NCBI GenBank assembly: GCA_016188265.1
Contig: JACPID010000003.1
Coordinates: 17,070 to 81,069, forward strand
Origin: Candidatus Woesearchaeota archaeon
GTDB taxonomy: Archaea; Nanobdellota; Nanobdellia; Woesearchaeales; ARS49
DNA: 64,000 nucleotides
Reading direction: 5' to 3'
Below, piece by piece: positions 18,035-27,261 of the stretch. Numbering within the stretch: position 1 is the first letter of the stretch; each line of letters starts with the position of its first letter. The notes under the pieces were generated by a model. That model had not been told where the DNA came from. It worked only from the letters and a program-made list of their open reading frames with translations, and did not search any database. The translations under genes and the position numbers were made by a program.

Positions 18035-18310
18035 CAATGGTTAAGAACTAAAAAGGACGGTGTTAGTCGAAGAGGACGCAAATCCTAACATTGAGGAGGT
18101 CAAGGCTGAGCGTCAACAAAAACCTAAATGCCTTGCACCATATCCTTTTCAATATTATTTTCCTAATCAATAGGTGATTTGTTAGGCGAACATAAGTCAC
18201 AACTCACAACAACTTACTGGGCGGGATTATAACATCCCACCCATTGCACTCATCCCTCAAACCCCTCTAATGGCGCGAACATGGATTTCTTAATCTCGCG
18301 CCAATTTTTT
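18035..18310 (+). ncRNA. Putative structured non-coding RNA
   Basis: This 380-bp gap holds a TATA box, several local complementarities (GTTAG 18062 with CTAAC 18085; CAAGGC near 18101 with GCCTTG near 18130; GGGAT with ATCCC near 18222-18238) and ends in a terminator-like hairpin with a T-run. GC content is above the local average. I looked for RNase P, SRP, 5S and tRNA signatures and found none. A competing reading is a small protein: a GTG at 18060 opens a 37-codon frame of plausible composition (VLVEEDANPNIEEVKAERQQ...). Neither reading is secure. Confidence 0.35.
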
Positions 18311-18312
18311 TA
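18271..18312 (+). terminator. Terminator-like hairpin plus T-run
   Basis: An 8-bp perfect stem (TGGCGCGA with TCGCGCCA) and 17-nt loop are followed by a T-rich run. It closes the structured gap and lies immediately upstream of the DHH gene. Confidence 0.5.
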
Positions 18313-18379
18313 ATTTTTTATGCTAAAAACTATATACAAATATAGAAATTATTATAAAACTAGCAGTATAACAAAACAT

Positions 18380-19489
18380 ATGCAATTAAAAAATAAAAAC
18401 TTAGAAGAAAAAACAATCTTGTTTCTTAAAAACCTTGAAAAAAAAGACAAAATTGCAATAATGCACCATTCAGACCCAGATGGTGTTTGTTCTGGAGTTC
18501 TTATTTCAAAAATTATTGAACGTTTAAGAGATAAACCAATTGATTTACGTTATAATCAACATAGCAATGAACATGCTATACAACCACAAACTGTTAAATT
18601 ACTAAAAAAATACAGTATTAACAAACTAATAACAACAGACATATGTTCTGAAGAAAATAAAAAAAAATTAGAAGAAGTAGAAGATTTTGCTAAAATACTG
18701 ATTATAGATCATCACAGATTTAAACATGATGCAAACTCAGAAAAAACCATTATGTTTAAGCCCCAACTTGTTTATGAAGGTATTGAACCTTCAAAGTATT
18801 GTTCAGCAAAACTAGTATATGATTTAGGAGAAAAATGCAGTATTTTTATGAAGGATCTTGATTGGATAGCATCGATAGGCATTGTTGCTGACATGGCTTT
18901 TCAAGAATGGGAAGAATTTCTTAAAAACACTGCTGAAAAATATGGAATTGAAAAAAATAATTGGTGGGAAGGAAAATTTGGAAAAGCTTCAAACCTAATT
19001 AATGATACTGAATGCTTTAATGATGAGCTTGCTAAAGAAAGTTTTTATTTTTTATCAAATGCGAGAAATATCCGAGATTTTTTATCATCTCCTTTAATAA
19101 AATATCAGAATATTATTCAAGAAGAAGTTGATAATTGTCTCTCCTCTGCTAATGAAAAAGCAGAACATTATTCAGAATTAGAGCTGGTATATTACGAGAT
19201 TAAACCTAAATATAAAGTAAAATCTTCAATAAGCACATTGATAAGCATGGAAAAGCCAAATACAACATTTATTATTGTTGACTTGTCAGAAGAGTATGCT
19301 ACTGTAAGCGGAAGAAGATTAGATGGAAAAATTGCAATGAATGAATTATTTGAATATGCAACAAAAGACATAACAGAAGCGCATGGGGGAGGACATGTTA
19401 ATTCAGGAGGAGCTACTGTTCCAAAAAAAAGTTATGCTCTATTTAAACAAAGAATTTTTGAATATCTCAAAAACTACCTACTTCAGTAG
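18380..19489 (+). CDS. DHH/DHHA1-family phosphoesterase (RecJ-like)
   Basis: Contains the DHH phosphoesterase motifs: HHSDPDGVCSG, TTDICS, IDHHRF, and the C-terminal DHHA1 signature GGGHVNSGGA. Such archaeal proteins are single-strand exonucleases or oligonucleotide/cyclic-nucleotide phosphodiesterases. I prefer the ATG at 18380, because the 20 residues from an upstream ATG (18320) are Tyr-rich and not domain-like, and a TATA-like ATTATTATAAAA sits about 25-30 nt before 18380. The next gene encodes a GGDEF cyclase; a link through dinucleotide turnover is possible but speculative. The stop lies inside a strong hairpin. Confidence 0.83.
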   Translation: MQLKNKNLEEKTILFLKNLEKKDKIAIMHHSDPDGVCSGVLISKIIERLRDKPIDLRYNQHSNEHAIQPQTVKLLKKYSINKLITTDICSEENKKKLEEVEDFAKILIIDHHRFKHDANSEKTIMFKPQLVYEGIEPSKYCSAKLVYDLGEKCSIFMKDLDWIASIGIVADMAFQEWEEFLKNTAEKYGIEKNNWWEGKFGKASNLINDTECFNDELAKESFYFLSNARNIRDFLSSPLIKYQNIIQEEVDNCLSSANEKAEHYSELELVYYEIKPKYKVKSSISTLISMEKPNTTFIIVDLSEEYATVSGRRLDGKIAMNELFEYATKDITEAHGGGHVNSGGATVPKKSYALFKQRIFEYLKNYLLQ

Positions 19490-19501
19490 GTAGTTTTTGA
19501 T
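19468..19501. terminator. Perfect 16-bp hairpin at the DHH stop codon
   Basis: TCAAAAACTACCTACT is followed after two bases by its exact inverted copy ending in TTTTTGA. The arm contains the DHH gene's stop and overlaps the possible TTG start of the next gene, so it could attenuate read-through or gate translation of the GGDEF gene. Confidence 0.55.
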
Positions 19502-20489
19502 CATACAAATAATGACATATACAAGCTTACTACTCGACTTTGTTGAAACGCTTTTCACAGCACAATCTACAGAAATTTTACTAGATAAAGCAACAGAATT
19601 TCTTACAAATACTTTCAAAATATCAAACACATGCATTTATCTTAAAGAAAATAAAAAAAGATTTTATTCAAATATACAAATTGAAAAAGAATACTCTTTA
19701 ATTGAACAAAAATTATTAGAACTATTATGCTCTCTTAAAACAATAACATCAATTGCTTCAATTAAAAAAGATGTACTTACAGAAAATATCAAGATAGAAA
19801 ACATTCCTAATTCAGTTCTGGCAATACCTTTAATAGATCAAAGAGAGTTCTTTGGTGCAATTTTTTTATACTCTGAAAAAGAACTTAAAGATTTTCAAGA
19901 TATTTCTGATCAATTACAAAAAAGATTCTTAAATGCATACAAGTACATAAATAAGTATGATGAACTTAAAAAAACATCAGTAACAGATCCTTTAACAGGA
20001 CTTTTCAATAGAATTTACATGATAGATTTCTTAAACCAAACACTCAAACATGCTGAAATTAGCAAAAAACCAACATCTATTATAATTTTAGACCTGGATA
20101 ATTTTAAAGGATATAATGATACAAAAGGGCACTTAGAAGGGGATAAACTTCTCAAAACAGTATCTGAAGGTATTTGCAACAAATTTCGTTTTCAAGATGT
20201 TGCTTGCAGATATGGCGGTGAAGAATTTGTTGTAATTCTCCCAAATACTGAAAGTAAAATCGCACTTCAGCGTGCAGAAGAAGTGAGAAGATTCATTGAA
20301 GCAGATTGCAATACAACCATAAGTGTAGGAGTAATGACTTGCCTAAACTCCTCGCTAAGTTCTCAAGAAATGTTAAAAAATGCAGATGATGCCCTATATA
20401 AAGCAAAAAGAACTGGAAAAAATAAAGTAATTCAGTATATTTCTGTAGATAAAAGCCTCGGGGTTATTGATACAACACATGCAATATGA
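19497..20489 (+). CDS. GAF-like/GGDEF protein (putative diguanylate cyclase)
   Basis: Residues ~1-155 look like a GAF-type sensor domain (SVLAIPLIDQREFFGAIFLY); ~160-320 form a GGDEF domain with LDLDNFKGYNDTKGHLEGD and an intact GGEEF near 239. An inhibitory-site RxxD (RFQD) lies at the standard distance upstream, suggesting product inhibition. The start may be TTG 19497 or ATG 19512. It overlaps the next gene by 4 bp. Together with 11099-12595 this gives two candidate c-di-GMP synthases in one archaeal window. Confidence 0.87.
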   Translation: MIIQIMTYTSLLLDFVETLFTAQSTEILLDKATEFLTNTFKISNTCIYLKENKKRFYSNIQIEKEYSLIEQKLLELLCSLKTITSIASIKKDVLTENIKIENIPNSVLAIPLIDQREFFGAIFLYSEKELKDFQDISDQLQKRFLNAYKYINKYDELKKTSVTDPLTGLFNRIYMIDFLNQTLKHAEISKKPTSIIILDLDNFKGYNDTKGHLEGDKLLKTVSEGICNKFRFQDVACRYGGEEFVVILPNTESKIALQRAEEVRRFIEADCNTTISVGVMTCLNSSLSSQEMLKNADDALYKAKRTGKNKVIQYISVDKSLGVIDTTHAI

Positions 20490-22762
20490 GAAAGACATTA
20501 TTAGAAACAGCATATATTTTTGCAATTAGTGCAGTATTAATATTATTTTTATTATATACTAATTGGCATATTTATCTTGTATTTTTTGTTTTTTTATTTG
20601 CAGGACTTCCTATTTTAAGCTTTTTTCAATACAAGAATTTTTCATGGATTGAAAGAATTTTAATGGCTTTTTTTCTTGCTGATAGCTTGTTTTTTATTTT
20701 TCACTTACTAGTATTATGGCGTATTCCGTTATTAAAGCAATTTACACTGTTTTGGTTTTTATTTCCTATGCTGCTTTATTTTTTACGCTGGAACCATGTA
20801 AAATCAATAATTAATAATTCTGACTTAAAATTTTCTGAAAAAAATGCAATACTAATATTATTGTTAACAAGTGCGTTTATACTTTCACCTGCTGCAAGAC
20901 CTCATGTTTTATCTGATACAGACTATCTTCCAGAAGCATGGCAAGGATTAAATATCAATCACCAAATTGAAAGATCAGGATCAATAGCCTTATGGACTAA
21001 AGAACTGCTGGTTGGTTATCCTAGATTTATTTATGATGGATTTATTTCTTATGAAAAATTCGGATTTTTATCAATGATTTTTGGAACAAAAAATTATTTT
21101 GGAAGTATTAATTCAGTCCTTATAATTTCATTTTTATTTATGCTTTTAGGAGTGTATAGATACTGCCGTTATCTAGGTGGAAAAGAGTACTGGTCACTTA
21201 TCCCACCTTGGTTTATTCTTGGAAGCTATTTGTTTATCCAATTATTAGGATTGGGTTATTTAAGGGCAATTATGAGCATTTCAATATATCCATTAATGCT
21301 TATTTGCTCTATTAATATTAAAGAAAATTGGAGATTATTACTGATGATTTCAATTTTAAGCTTTTTTCACCATCCAATGTATGGATTGATTACAATTATA
21401 TTCTGCTGTTTACTGAACTGTTTAAAGTATAAATCAATTGATGAAACTATAAAGCCAATTATGTATTTAAGCAGTTTGTTTTTCATAATTACATTATTCT
21501 GGTTAATTCCTGCCCTAACAACAAAAGAATATTCATTCATGGAAATATCAAAAGTTTCTTCTGCATCTGAAAAATTAATAGATTATTTTAACTTTTTATT
21601 TAACTTAATTGTAAATGAAGATGAATATTTTTGGATCTTTTTTATAACCGGCTTAATTGCAACAATAATATACAATCCATCATACTTGTATGTTTTATTA
21701 ACCATTATTTTATATGGACTGATTTATGTTATTCCAATAATAGGAAAGGTACTAAACTCAATAGATTTAGGCAGATTACGCTGGCTTTGGTTCATGTTAT
21801 TTAGCATATTTATAATATCACTCCAAAATATTAAAAATAAAAAATTAGCAAAATTATTATTTGCAATTATTGTTATTTTTTTAGTTCTAAAATTAATAAC
21901 ACCACATCAACAAATAAAAAAATTTTATTTTGATGAAAGAAGCGCTGATGAAATATACAATTTTAGCATTCTAAGCAAATTAAAAACTCTGCCTGAAGGA
22001 AGAATAGTAACCTATGGAGCTTTTGCAGCTGTTTTTGATAACTTTTTGCAAATTATTTCACAAAAAGATATTATTCATTATGGAATGTATCACGGCCAAC
22101 ATATGAATTTATTTGAAAAAACAAGATCAAAAGATGGAAATTATACTCTGCCTGATTCTACTCAACAAACATTAAATTATTTACGCGCATCATTCACCCC
22201 TTTCATAGTAGTAAGTGAGTGCAGTAAAGAAAGACCGGGAGCAAAAACAACTTTAAGACTTTATAAAGAAGCAAATAATGAATTAGAAGAAACCTACAGT
22301 GAAGACTGCATCAGGGTTTTTAAAATAAAAAACATATCATTTATTGAAAAGATCACTCTTGCAAGTGTTCCTGAAAATGAAAGTTTGTATATGTCATGGA
22401 ATAATTCTTGGAAAGCATACAACGCAGAAGGAGCTGAAGCAAACATGATAATACAAAAAGAAGAAGAATTAACAAAAATACTTGATCCAGAACCATTACA
22501 ATATCAAAGACAAAATAATGAACACATAATAATATATGAACCAACTGAAAACTCATGGATAGTTATTAAAGAACAGTATCATCCTTACTGGAAAGCGCAT
22601 CAATCAGAAAAAGAATTAACAGTATACAAATCTAATATTGGAACAATGCTTGTGAAAGCAGAAACAAATGAAAAAATCGATTTAAAATTTCAAAACCCAG
22701 GATATGTTAAATGGCTAGCATTATTAAGCATGTTAACTTTATTTTTACTAATGCTACTTTAA
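20486..22762 (+). CDS. Large polytopic membrane protein, possible GT-C glycosyltransferase
   Basis: 758 residues: about 12-13 hydrophobic segments over the first ~480 residues, a ~230-residue soluble domain, and a final C-terminal membrane helix (YVKWLALLSMLTLFLLMLL). An extracytoplasmic loop after the fourth or fifth helix carries an acidic DTDYLPEAW motif, the kind of position where GT-C enzymes keep catalytic Asp. The layout suggests lipid-linked sugar transfer or a YfhO-like enzyme, but no family was firmly recognised. Translationally coupled (ATGA) to the GGDEF gene, so possibly an effector of that signal. Confidence 0.65.
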   Translation: MRKTLLETAYIFAISAVLILFLLYTNWHIYLVFFVFLFAGLPILSFFQYKNFSWIERILMAFFLADSLFFIFHLLVLWRIPLLKQFTLFWFLFPMLLYFLRWNHVKSIINNSDLKFSEKNAILILLLTSAFILSPAARPHVLSDTDYLPEAWQGLNINHQIERSGSIALWTKELLVGYPRFIYDGFISYEKFGFLSMIFGTKNYFGSINSVLIISFLFMLLGVYRYCRYLGGKEYWSLIPPWFILGSYLFIQLLGLGYLRAIMSISIYPLMLICSINIKENWRLLLMISILSFFHHPMYGLITIIFCCLLNCLKYKSIDETIKPIMYLSSLFFIITLFWLIPALTTKEYSFMEISKVSSASEKLIDYFNFLFNLIVNEDEYFWIFFITGLIATIIYNPSYLYVLLTIILYGLIYVIPIIGKVLNSIDLGRLRWLWFMLFSIFIISLQNIKNKKLAKLLFAIIVIFLVLKLITPHQQIKKFYFDERSADEIYNFSILSKLKTLPEGRIVTYGAFAAVFDNFLQIISQKDIIHYGMYHGQHMNLFEKTRSKDGNYTLPDSTQQTLNYLRASFTPFIVVSECSKERPGAKTTLRLYKEANNELEETYSEDCIRVFKIKNISFIEKITLASVPENESLYMSWNNSWKAYNAEGAEANMIIQKEEELTKILDPEPLQYQRQNNEHIIIYEPTENSWIVIKEQYHPYWKAHQSEKELTVYKSNIGTMLVKAETNEKIDLKFQNPGYVKWLALLSMLTLFLLMLL

Positions 22763-22773
22763 TAATTCAAGCA

Positions 22774-23967
22774 TCATTTTCTTGTAATTATCTCAACCAC
22801 ATCCCTATGTTTTAACATGTGATCTTTTCCAACACTCATCTTAGTTTTAACATTAATAGCTCGAATAAAATTTTTTCCAAGATCAGTATGAAGATGGTAT
22901 GCAAAATCAATAGCAGTTGAATTTTTAGGCAATAAAAAACAGTCTGGTAAAACATTGCCATCTTTATCTGCAAGCTTGTTTACTCCGCCAGGAAAAATTG
23001 CTATTGCACCTAAAAGATCAAATACAGCAGTATTTAGTATTTGTTGAATGCCAGTGCTTCCAAAAACATCTAAAATTTTTTTCTGTATAAACTCGAGAGC
23101 TAATCTTTGTTTAGGAGATAAGCCACCAATAATTTCAAATTTACTATCTCCTGGAAGGTATTTAATAAAATTCTTTTTAGCTGCTTCTCTTAAAGCCAAT
23201 TCTGCATCTGCAGCGCAAGGAATAATAATATGATTAGGAAATGCTTTTTTCAAACGCTCAATATTTTCTTTAGCTGAATGAACATCAATCTTATTAGCAG
23301 CAATAACCATAGGCTTTGTTAATAAGCGCAGTTGAACTGCTAATTTGTGCAGATCTTCTTCAGCCCAAGATATTAATTGTTCTTTAGAAAAAGAAAGATT
23401 AGACAATGCTTTTTTAATATGTTCTTCTTTGATATTCAATCCTGATAATTGTTTTGCTAAAGCAAGAACAACATCACTTTGTTCTTGTTGAACTTGGCGG
23501 GCAAACTTATCCCAACCTTTTTTAATAATACTTAAAACCCACATATCCAACTCAAACTCTAAAAATTTTACATCAAAAACAGGATCATACTTTCCTGGTT
23601 CAACAGGTTCTCCTTTTTCATTTGAGCTTCCGCTTGCATCAACAACATGAATAAAAACATCTGCCTGCCTTAAATCATCCAAAAATCTATTACCCATACC
23701 TTTACCTTCATGAGCCCCTGGAACAAGCCCTGCAACATCAATAAGCTCAAAAGGAACAAAACGCTGATTATTAATACAATAACCATACCTAGGATTACAT
23801 TGCGTATTAAATTCTTTATCAACACAATCAATCCTCACATGAGCAAAACCTTTATTAGGATCAATAGTTGCAAAAGGATAATTTGCAATCAACACATCAG
23901 CAAGTGTAGAAGCTTTAAAGAATGTTGATTTGCCAGTATTAGCCTTACCTACAAGACCTATGATCAT
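22774..23967 (-). CDS. YchF/Obg-family GTPase with TGS domain
   Basis: 397 residues: G1 GKANTGKS, G3 DVAGLVPGAHEGKG, G4 NKID, a helical insertion, and a C-terminal TGS domain (FAYHLHTDLGKNFIRA to VVEIITRK). It matches the archaeal branch of the YchF/OLA1-Obg group, ribosome-associated nucleotidases. The Obg-type glycine-rich switch II motif is intact. Divergent from the PHP gene with a 50-bp shared promoter region. Confidence 0.88.
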   Translation of the reverse strand: MIIGLVGKANTGKSTFFKASTLADVLIANYPFATIDPNKGFAHVRIDCVDKEFNTQCNPRYGYCINNQRFVPFELIDVAGLVPGAHEGKGMGNRFLDDLRQADVFIHVVDASGSSNEKGEPVEPGKYDPVFDVKFLEFELDMWVLSIIKKGWDKFARQVQQEQSDVVLALAKQLSGLNIKEEHIKKALSNLSFSKEQLISWAEEDLHKLAVQLRLLTKPMVIAANKIDVHSAKENIERLKKAFPNHIIIPCAADAELALREAAKKNFIKYLPGDSKFEIIGGLSPKQRLALEFIQKKILDVFGSTGIQQILNTAVFDLLGAIAIFPGGVNKLADKDGNVLPDCFLLPKNSTAIDFAYHLHTDLGKNFIRAINVKTKMSVGKDHMLKHRDVVEIITRK

Positions 23968-23988
23968 ACAATAATAGATTTCACAATC

Positions 23989-23999
23989 TTTTTAAAAAA
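23989..23999 (+). promoter_or_regulatory. TATA box for the PHP gene
   Basis: T5A6-type element centred about 24 nt before the ATG at 24018, predicting a leaderless transcript. No Shine-Dalgarno site is present. Confidence 0.4.
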
Positions 24000-24017
24000 C
24001 TTTAGTATTACAATAAC

Positions 24018-24704
24018 ATGCTTAAAGCAGATTTTCACGCACACTGTAAAGGAGACCCTCTTGATATATTTATTAAACACACACCTGAACAATTAATTGA
24101 TCATGCAGCTTCACTAGGATACAAAGTTCTTGCAATAACATTACACACTAAAAACATTTACACAAAAGATCTTGCAGACTATGCTAAAAAAAAAGAAATT
24201 ATTTTAATTCCTGGCTGTGAAGCAAACATAGAAAAAAAACACACATTATTGCTTAATTTTACACAAAAAGAAATAGATCAAATTAAAACATTTGAAGATT
24301 TAAGAATAATAAAAAAAGATCATCATGCAGTTATTGCAGCCCATCCTTTTTTTCCGCAAAGAAGCTGCTTATTTGGAAAATTAGAAAAAAATATCGACTT
24401 ATTTGATGGCATAGAGCATTGCCATTTTTATACAAAATTAATTAATTTTAATAAATTTGCAAATAAAATTGTTATTAAGCATGAAAAGCCTTGGATTGGG
24501 ACTTCAGATACGCACTTTTTATGGCAGATGACTGGAAGCAATTACACACTAATTGATGCTGAACAAAACATAGAAAGCATTATTAAAGCAATAAAGAAAG
24601 GAAATGTAAAACTTGCAACTAAACCAGTTCCTTGGAAACAAGTAATAAAAACATTAGCAGCCATGTTTAATCCACTCCAGCATATTCCAGCAAAAAAGAT
24701 ATAA
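24018..24704 (+). CDS. PHP-domain metal-dependent phosphoesterase
   Basis: 228 residues with PHP motifs: DFHAHCKGD at the N-terminus, ITLHTKN, an AAHPFFP His, and a C-terminal GTSDTHF. These supply the usual three-metal site of PHP phosphatases and nucleases. The substrate is unknown; stand-alone PHP proteins include nucleotide phosphatases and histidinol-phosphatase-like enzymes. The downstream membrane gene follows by 27 bp. Confidence 0.8.
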   Translation: MLKADFHAHCKGDPLDIFIKHTPEQLIDHAASLGYKVLAITLHTKNIYTKDLADYAKKKEIILIPGCEANIEKKHTLLLNFTQKEIDQIKTFEDLRIIKKDHHAVIAAHPFFPQRSCLFGKLEKNIDLFDGIEHCHFYTKLINFNKFANKIVIKHEKPWIGTSDTHFLWQMTGSNYTLIDAEQNIESIIKAIKKGNVKLATKPVPWKQVIKTLAAMFNPLQHIPAKKI

Positions 24705-24731
24705 ACAGTTTTAGTATATTGTAAAAAAAAA

Positions 24732-26111
24732 ATGATTGTATCAATGCTTCTATTTATTACTGCTTTAATACTAAATTTGTATTACTTAAATGCAGGAGTA
24801 TTTCACTATGATGGATTAATTGTTTTAGAATCAATTCAACAAAATTCATTTCCAGTATTTCTACATTTACGAACAACTTATTTTTTTCTTGCCTTTATTC
24901 TGTCAAAAATATTGCCTTTTTCCATAGAAACAACAATAAATCTAGTATCTGCTTTTTCAGGAGCTGCATGCATCAGTGTGCTTTATTTATTACTTAAAAA
25001 ATATTTTAACAAAAACATATCTGCATTAGCAAGCACATTATTAATGCTTAATCCATTATTTTTATCAATTTCAACATATGGAAAAGAACACACTTTTGAA
25101 ACACTGCTTTTTTTATTAACACTGCTTTTTATATCAAAAAAACAAATCTGGAAAGCAACAACAACAATTATTCTTTACATATTTACCAGAGAAACAAGCA
25201 TTTTTTTACTGCCTGCAATTTTTATTTTTGCATACAAAAATCTTGATTGGACAAATCCTAAAACAAAAAAATGCATTGCAATAATATTTTTTGCATTTAG
25301 CGTGTATACATATTTTGCACTTTACCCTGCTTATTTTAAACAAGTTATTGAAGCCAACCACCCAGTTCAAAATTTTCATGCATGGAATTCAAACACTATA
25401 ATACAAGCACTAAAAGACATTCAGCAAACATTACACTGGCCAATGCTTCTACTTATTACCTTAGGAATAATAACTTTACTTATGCTTAAACAATATTTTT
25501 GGATTATATTTACAGGGTCTTGGTTGCTTCCCACATACATACTAATAAATCACAGCTTATACTCTTTCAGATGGCTTACAATAATAATGCCAGCAATGTC
25601 GCTGTTATCTGCATTTGGAATTAACGCCTTATGGAAAAAAGCATACAAAATACTTCCAATTGCATTAGTTATACTATTTTCTACTTCAACTCTTGCAATG
25701 ATGCACCCAATCCTATCATACAGACAAGAAGCTGGAGGAATGAAAGTATTAGAAGAGGCATTTAGAGATTCTGATAAAAATAGCTATGTAGGAATTTATG
25801 GAGACCATTGTATTTTTGTAAAACAGTATACAAAAGCAAAATGCTTCCCAAATGATCCTACAAATCAAACAATTCAATTCATAAAAGAAAAATTAAAAGA
25901 AAACTCTACAGTTTACTTGTTTTTAAATTTTGATCAAAATCAAAAAAAACAAGTGCCAATGTTTCAAAAACAGCTTCAAGAAAACTTCAAAGGAGAAAGA
26001 CTGCCAGATATAATTGGAGAAGACTTCCATGATGCTGAAATTAGTTTAAAGAAAAAAAACTGGGTATTGTATAAAATAGTCTGCAGTTTAGAATACAAGA
26101 ATTGCATATAG
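24732..26111 (+). CDS. GT-C-like membrane glycosyltransferase (GT39/ArnT type)
   Basis: 459 residues with about 10 hydrophobic segments and a soluble C-terminus. The first extracytoplasmic loop has an acidic HYDGLIV motif and is followed by LNPLFLSISTYGKEHTFETLLF, a pattern seen in the GT39/ArnT-PMT superfamily that transfers sugars from polyprenyl phosphates. It probably decorates surface glycans or proteins at the membrane. Exact donor and acceptor are unknown. Confidence 0.68.
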   Translation: MIVSMLLFITALILNLYYLNAGVFHYDGLIVLESIQQNSFPVFLHLRTTYFFLAFILSKILPFSIETTINLVSAFSGAACISVLYLLLKKYFNKNISALASTLLMLNPLFLSISTYGKEHTFETLLFLLTLLFISKKQIWKATTTIILYIFTRETSIFLLPAIFIFAYKNLDWTNPKTKKCIAIIFFAFSVYTYFALYPAYFKQVIEANHPVQNFHAWNSNTIIQALKDIQQTLHWPMLLLITLGIITLLMLKQYFWIIFTGSWLLPTYILINHSLYSFRWLTIIMPAMSLLSAFGINALWKKAYKILPIALVILFSTSTLAMMHPILSYRQEAGGMKVLEEAFRDSDKNSYVGIYGDHCIFVKQYTKAKCFPNDPTNQTIQFIKEKLKENSTVYLFLNFDQNQKKQVPMFQKQLQENFKGERLPDIIGEDFHDAEISLKKKNWVLYKIVCSLEYKNCI

Positions 26112-26153
26112 AAAGTGAGAATTTATATATTCTAAATATGAAGAATATAATGC

Positions 26154-26765
26154 ATGCCAGAACAAGATATAAAGCACAGATACACTGATGTTGAATACAT
26201 ACAAGTTCATAAATTCACAATCAGTTACAAAGATGTTTTTTCTATGAAATACTTATACAATCTTTTAAGAGAATGGCTTGTTGACAATAATTATGCTTCA
26301 GATGACACTTCAAAATTTGGAGAAGTCTTTTACTTACAAAGAGATAATCCAAAAGATGGAAGAGAAATATGGGCAAGATGGAGGCTTAAAAAAGAACCTG
26401 AAAAAGCAAGCAAGTTATGGAGATATGATCTTGATATTGATATCCACGTAACAGGCTTAAGAGAAGTAGAAATTCCAATAGGCAATAAAAAAATAAGAGC
26501 AGATCAAGGGGAAGTTGAAATCAATGTTGCGGCAAACCTTATTATTGATTATGAAAAAGCTTGGGAAAAACATCCTTGGCTTAAAAATTTCAAAAACTGG
26601 ATTATTTACAAATACTTAAAATCAAAACTAGATTCAAAAACAGCAGAATTATTTGAAGATGCAAGCAGGCTTCAAGAAGCAATAAAAACATATTTACAAA
26701 TACAAACATACTTGCCAAAGAAAGAATTCGGAGAATTCTATGAAAAAAGATTACCTGAGGAATAG
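26154..26765 (+). CDS. Tandem paralogue family, member 1
   Basis: 203 residues, no signal peptide or membrane segment. It shares an outline with the two genes that follow: an N-terminal strand-helix module (KYLYNLLREWLVDNNY), a central region of strands ending in a GEVEINVAANLIIDYEKAWEK block, and a C-terminal helix with WxxFKNWIIYKYL. This member has an extra basic/tryptophan-rich segment (EIWARWRLKKEPEKASKLWR). Family not recognised; conserved order in three consecutive genes suggests subunits of one assembly. Confidence 0.65.
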   Translation: MPEQDIKHRYTDVEYIQVHKFTISYKDVFSMKYLYNLLREWLVDNNYASDDTSKFGEVFYLQRDNPKDGREIWARWRLKKEPEKASKLWRYDLDIDIHVTGLREVEIPIGNKKIRADQGEVEINVAANLIIDYEKAWEKHPWLKNFKNWIIYKYLKSKLDSKTAELFEDASRLQEAIKTYLQIQTYLPKKEFGEFYEKRLPEE

Positions 26766-26767
26766 CA

Positions 26768-27259
26768 ATGGTAAAGGCAGAAACTGAACACTCTACAAGC
26801 ACCTATAAAATTAAATATAGAGGATATTTTGATCCTAATGAATTAATTGTTTTTATAAGAAAATGGGTTTTAGAAAATCATTATAGTTTTTCAGAAACAA
26901 AACACAAAGCAAGCAGCTCATCAATATCAATAGAAGTTGAAGGAAGCAGAAAATTAAATGAATATGTAAAATACAAAATCAACATAAGCACAGATGCTGA
27001 CGATATAAAACAAATAGAATTAATAAAAGAAGGCAAAAAAATAAAAACCTATGAAGGAAAACTAATTATGACAATCTGCGGAACTATGAATCTTGACTGG
27101 CAAAAACGCTTTAATAAAAGCCAAATACTGCAATTTCTGCAAGATTTTTTCCACAAATACATCATAAAAGAAAAAGTAGAAGATGAATGGATCAGCCCAT
27201 TAGAAAACAATGCAATATCTTTAAGAAATGACCTAAGAAAACTATTAAACATCAACTAA
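26768..27259 (+). CDS. Tandem paralogue family, member 2
   Basis: 163 residues. Shares with its neighbours the opening YRGYFDPNELIVFIRKWV, the KKIKTYEGKLIMTICGTMNLDW core and a C-terminal FLQDFFHKYI helix. It starts 2 bp after member 1 and ends 2 bp before member 3, so all three are co-translated. No catalytic motif seen. Confidence 0.65.
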   Translation: MVKAETEHSTSTYKIKYRGYFDPNELIVFIRKWVLENHYSFSETKHKASSSSISIEVEGSRKLNEYVKYKINISTDADDIKQIELIKEGKKIKTYEGKLIMTICGTMNLDWQKRFNKSQILQFLQDFFHKYIIKEKVEDEWISPLENNAISLRNDLRKLLNIN

Positions 27260-27261
27260 AA

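Noticed and set aside
18035-18310. RNase P, SRP or 5S RNA in the structured gap
   Set aside because: I found neither the RNase P core motifs, nor the SRP GGAAGGA-GCAGC helix 8 signature, nor a 5S-like layout.
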